Positions 60,011-64,000 of a stretch of 64,000 bases of DNA are shown here, in pieces (position 1 is the stretch's first letter; the number at the start of each line of letters is the position of its first letter). Source of the DNA: Gnetum montanum (lineage: Eukaryota; Streptophyta; Gnetopsida; Gnetales; Gnetaceae). The stretch covers positions 29,260 through 93,259 of the forward strand of contig MNCI01009539.1 in assembly GCA_015680685.1 (NCBI GenBank). The letters are read 5' to 3'. Position numbers and translations under genes: made by a program. Under the pieces are notes generated by a model that did not search any database, was not told where the DNA came from, and saw only the letters and a list, made by a program, of their open reading frames with translations.

Positions 60011-60494
60011 TATGTTGGAATATCCTAGGATCTATTTCATTTAATTCAGGATATGACCAAGAAAATGCTTTTGACGATTTTTTTACCATCCTTAGCAGCC
60101 TCTATTTTTGTTCGGGAGTTAGCTTAGCATTAATGATTACCAATTTTCCATTCTTAAGGAATGTGTACTCCATACCAGTGGGTAATGGTTTTAACTCAAG
60201 GAGCTCTTACTTAAACTTTTTAGGGATTTCCAAATTCCCCCAGTTGGTATTTTTAGTATCAGTACTTAGAAGTTGGTGGTGGACTTGCTCAAATGTATCT
60301 ATGCTATCAATGTAGGTGCAAGTCAAGCTCTCAGTTGGTTCCAAGCATATAGTTGAATTACTCTCTTGGTTAGCTATCAACCACTAGGTGCCTTCTTGTC
60401 TTCTGGTTTTTGCATATAAGAATCTTTGTATGTTACTTATTTGTGCACATTGGTTGCATGCAAGCAATGTTAAACATTGTATGAACTATGACTT
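60011..60494 (-). other. Protease-RT linker of the 54536 element
   Basis: Minus-strand text matches 35500-35900 of the sister (region with EYTFLKNGKLVIINAKL-like residues). No separate gene. Confidence 0.5.
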
Positions 60495-61001
60495 CTACAT
60501 GCAATTACACCTTGTGTCACTGTATGCGATGCATGGAACTTTTTTTTTCTTGATCTTTCCAAAATCATTTTCTTTTGATATTTCTAGGGAAAGATCACAT
60601 ATTCCTAGGCATGCATCAATTGTGCTTAGCCATGCTCTTCTCATAATGATTGGGAAGTCCCCATTACATTTGTTGACATGAATCACTAGGAAATCAGCTG
60701 GATACGACCATCCACAAATAGTGGTAAAAATGTCCTCAACTAGTCCTAATGGGATAGTGATGGATTGGTCAGCCAACTCTAAATGAATGTTAATCTTTTT
60801 TAGTGGAGGTAAGTTCTAGGATTTGTACATTTCTTGAGAGATTAAGTTAACATTGGAACCTGAATTCAAAAGAGCTTTGCAAGGCTCATTCCCAGTGATT
60901 TGCAAATAAATTAGAGGACTTCTAGGATTAAAGAATTTCTTGGGAAGATGGCTAGCTTTAATCCAATTAGTGATGACATGAGTTAACATGACCATGTGCA
61001 T
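60495..61001 (-). pseudogene. Aspartic protease of the 54536 element, catalytic Asp replaced by Asn
   Basis: Frame 61001-60816 reads SPLIYLQITGNEPCKALLNSGSNVNLISQEMYK; only the core ALLNSGSNVNLIS matters: Asn stands where retropepsins have Asp. The second block, DFPIIMRRAWLSTID (Gly of GRxWL changed to Arg), is in frame 60776-60495, followed by DLSLEISKEN and VPCIAYSD. The copy at 35015 has the same Asn. Confidence 0.75.
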
Positions 61002-63489
61002 TTAGTGTGGTCTTTGGTTTAAAGGAAGCTTCAAAGATTTAAATGATGGTGAGGCCTTTGGAGAATCAGCTGCTTGTGGTTGTAAGGACTTGGTTGGACT
61101 ATTGGTTCTAAAGAAGGGTCTCTTCTTTCTACAGTTGTTTGAACCAATAGTTGCTATAGCTGGGTAGGGAGCTCACCCTACATAGTTTGGAGCAGGTGGT
61201 AATGGAGCTAAGGGTGAAAGAGGTGCAGTCGAATGAGAAGAATAGTATGTTTGTGAAACATCACCCCTACGAGAAGAAGTTCTATAGTACTCATGGGTTT
61301 GGTAGTGAGACTATGAAGTGAAGTGACTAGTGGAGTCATGTAGAGAGATCAACTACTACACATAGTATTTGTACAGTCAAGTTGATAGTAAGGGTATTGT
61401 TGTCATTGTAGTGGCACTTCTAATGATTGTGGGTGTTACCACTATTGATACTATTTGATTGGTTCTGGTGGTATTCCACTTGGATAATACGTTAAAGGTT
61501 GGTGGAACTACCTTGGGTTACCTTGTGGATAAGGTAACCTGCAGGGTGTCTGTCGTCTGTTTAATTATTAGTTTAGTGCATACACCCCATACTCCTACAA
61601 ATGGGAGATTACTGGGTAACATCCCTTAGGATGGTCATATAGGCATATCTCACATCTACCATCATTATTTGTGTCCAAATCCACAACCTCTTCAATGATG
61701 GAAACTTTTCCCTTACCTGTGTCACGTGCATATTTAGCTTCTTTTTTTCTCTCCTCTCTCAATTACTACCTTGCTCTCTAGACTCCTCTAATATTTTGAG
61801 AACGGTTTGAAATTTATTATCTAAGGAGTCCCACATTTGGTCTACATTTGCTGATACATCTAATGCAAAATTTTGAATGGGAAAATTCTTCCTATTCACC
61901 ATCTCTTTAAGTGGTGACTCTTCTTCATCCTCACAAAATCTAACTTCCTTCTTTTGGAGGGAAGGATCTCTATTGTATTCTTTCACACTTTCTCTTTTCT
62001 TTAACTCACCTTCCTCCTTGGCAACTTGGTCCAAAAATCTTTGTATTTGATAGGCTATGAGCTCAAATAGCCTTCCTTGGGCATAAGTCCCAAGGGTTCT
62101 TTGCATTTTGTACCTAAGCCCATCTATGAGATGGTGTAGTTATTTCCTTTGTAAGTAACCATGGCAATGGCAATGATGTAATAGTTCATAATATCAGCCC
62201 ATGGAAGCATCCATGGGTTTGCGTCTTCCTTCTTTCCATCCTTGGATTTGCTTACACAAGTTGGACACTCAAGGGTATGTTTGATACTTATCGTTGAATA
62301 GCTCTAACATGGTACTCCATCAATGAATGGATTTTAGTTCTAAGGACCAGTACCAACTTTCTACTTCCTTAATTAGTGTCTGTTGAAAAAAATTTAGCTT
62401 TTGTAACTCATTTTCTATATTTTGCAAGGAACATGCATCATAGAACACTGGTAGATGATTTTGAGGATCGACGTTGTATTCCCCCTTCAAATCGTGGGAT
62501 ATTGTTCATGTCTAATCTTTTGATCCTACTATCCTTTTGGTGCCTTTTTGGGATCCTAACAACCTCATTTATATCTAACATACATTAGGTAGCGAGTAGA
62601 GGTTCATTGTAATCATATCCTCTATGGTATCTATGATGCCTATGCTATCCCCTACTTTTCCTCCTTTCATGATGTGTTTCTCTAGAATGCCCCTGTCCCC
62701 TTTCTTGACTATTTTATCTATGATCCCTATTTCACCTACCATTATCCTTAAGGTCTTTTTCCTTACGGTTGTGTTCAAATCCTAAAGAAGAGGGGGAAGG
62801 AGATGATAAAGGTGAAGAGGAAGGAGGTTTGGCACCATGATGGTGCTTGTTACCTTCTCTTTAGTGGTCATGGCCTTGGTTATGCTTACGATCAAAATTT
62901 CCATTTAGGTCATGTGTTCATGTTCCTTTTTTGGATCCTTTGTGTCCATCGGTACTAGAATCCAGGTTATAGATAGTTGAGTGAAGATTCTGATACACAA
63001 CCCCTTGACTAAAGTCAACGGGAGGAACATCATTTTGTAGAAAACATCCTAAGGCAGGTTCACCATCCTCATTTTCACTTAGAACATATAGGATGTCATG
63101 AGACCACTTCCCCTTCATAGATTTATAATGTCTCTCCTATTATAGGTCCCTTTGGCATTGTGCCTCTATGGGTCAATACTCTCTCAAGTCGTGTTCATGG
63201 ACAATATACTCTACCTGTAAGTGCTACATACCAATTCATGTGAGGGCATGAAGAAGCATGTTTGGGACTAAGTGATTGAGAGGCAACACTATGTTACCTT
63301 CTAAATCACGCCAACACAGTTGTTCATCCTAGTGAAGGATAAAGGTAAAGTTTGGTATATACTCATTGGGATGAGCATATACCATAGAAAACTATTGGGG
63401 AACTTGTGGGTCATCATGTGTACTATGCCTCCGATTGTTCATTGTGTTGGACCTAGGTGTTGAAGCACTCTCATAAGAAGAAGGAGACA
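61002..63489 (-). pseudogene. Gag of the 54536 element, broken
   Basis: It starts near 63489 with MSPSSYESASTPRS and has FSMVYAHPNEYIPNFTFILH, as in the sister. Frame 63118-62918 (MKGKWSHDILYVLSENEDGE) and a charged Arg/His-rich tract (62778-62575) follow. The stretch at 62106-61759 contains LGTYAQGRLFELIAYQIQRF and KKRESVKEYNRDPS, close to 33775-33890. A zinc-knuckle-like CEICLYDHPKGC (CX2CX3HX3C) is at about 61655-61620. Several stops. Confidence 0.72.
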
Positions 63490-63568
63490 TGATTAATTCT
63501 TTAGTGTACATTACTCTTCTTTTCTTGATGATTGTGGGATCACTAAAGTTCTAATTAGTGCACAATAA

Positions 63569-63592
63569 CAAAGTCCCTGGCAATGGTGCCAA
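63569..63592 (-). other. Primer binding site of the 54536 element
   Basis: The minus strand reads TTGGCACCATTGCCAGGGAC, the best-preserved PBS of this family in the window. It differs at few positions from the common plant gypsy PBS TTGGCGCCGTTGCCGGGGA. Confidence 0.8.
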
Positions 63593-64000
63593 TGATGAGC
63601 GGTGAGGTACTCATACATTCAACCATACGAATATGAGCGTTACACGTGATCCAGTTGNATACATTCAACCATACGAATATGAGCGTTACACGTGATCCAG
63701 TTGAATTTCAAGGACTAAGTGCTTATGCACCTTCACAAAACAAGGATGGGTTAGGTGATTGTTGTCTTTCCAAGATTACTCTTCTGGCACAATTGTATGG
63801 TTAAGTAAACTTGAGGTATATGATTTTTATGCTCTTTATCTTTTATGTCATGGTGCTAAACAGGGAGAAATGAAATAATTAACTAATTTAATTTAACTAA
63901 TTAGCTAGGTTCTAACTAGTCCTAACACCAACATCCATTCCCACTCTCCGTACACATCCTAAACTAGTGTAACAGTACTAGTATTACCAAACACTAGTTG
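63593..64000 (-). repeat. 5' LTR of the 54536 element, cut by the window edge
   Basis: TGATGAGCGGTGAGGTACTC... aligns with 54536 onward. An exact 45-bp duplication around an N at 63658 interrupts the alignment and looks like an assembly join. Confidence 0.85.

Larger units (their letters stand above)
54536..64000 (-). mobile_element. Athila-like Ty3/gypsy element with full pol order, 5' end beyond the window
   Basis: The 3' LTR is at 54536-55388 and the 5' LTR starts at 63593 and leaves the window. On the minus strand the order is PBS, gag, protease, RT, RNase H, integrase, spacer. It is the sister of the 31374 element: the same PBS, gag start, FMDD box and integrase end (FQLSHGGDGH at about 57310-57285). 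It lacks the 2.8-kb extra ORF: only about 1.9 kb separates integrase from the LTR. Stops and frameshifts throughout make it inactive. Confidence 0.82.

Overview
This is nuclear DNA of a large-genome seed plant. A conifer or other gymnosperm is my best guess, inferred from nested old gypsy elements, AT-rich decayed spacers and very sparse genes; nothing in the sequence proves it. The only intact gene I can support is a GC-rich, intronless pathogenesis-related PR-1 (CAP family) gene at 21309-21833 (+). Almost everything else is retroelement sequence inserted into other retroelements.

Layout. (1) 1-16071: a minus-strand Athila-like (Ty3/gypsy) copy lacking the RT-to-integrase part, split by a complete 9.65-kb gag-protease element at 2422-12072 (minus). 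That element has 1.53-kb LTRs, an exact ATTAA target duplication, PBS and PPT, but no recognisable RT, RNase H or integrase, so it looks like a non-autonomous TR-GAG-type element, probably Tat-like. (2) 17120-18760: remnant of a plus-strand gypsy element (integrase piece, then an LTR). (3) 18761-22190: a CpG-richer, low-copy island. It holds a higher-order tandem array of 135-bp units (19936-21150), a TATA box and the PR-1 gene. (4) 23240-23984 and 31075-31373: two halves of a LINE (endonuclease end/linker, and RT), split by a second non-autonomous Athila-like element at 23985-31069 (minus, TSD ATTAG) that itself carries a CpG-rich foreign LTR-like insert. (5) 31374-43801: a plus-strand Athila-like element with gag, PR, RT, RNase H and IN, all broken by stops. 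It also has a long post-pol ORF in the position of the env-like ORF of Athila elements, and only the first 60 bp or so of the 3' LTR. (6) 44419-49195: a receptor-like kinase pseudogene on the minus strand, cut in two by a Ty1/copia element (44800-48785) with a large RT deletion and an assembly gap. (7) 49196-54535: AT-rich sequence with a pair of inverted repeats about 3 kb apart. (8) 54536-64000+: another minus-strand Athila-like element with all pol domains, running off the right edge.

The transposons tell one connected story. Autonomous-type Athila-like copies (31374-43801 and 54536 to the end) share PBS, LTR and gag type with two copies that lost most of pol but carry the same sequence after the protease. 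Those two look like a deletion derivative that spread using proteins supplied by full-length relatives. Target duplications and interrupted coding sequences give an insertion order for most layers.

All coordinates of decayed elements are by eye. LTR ends supported by target duplications (2422, 12072, 23985, 31069) should be exact to a base or two; other pseudogene boundaries are good to tens of bases. No similarity search was run.
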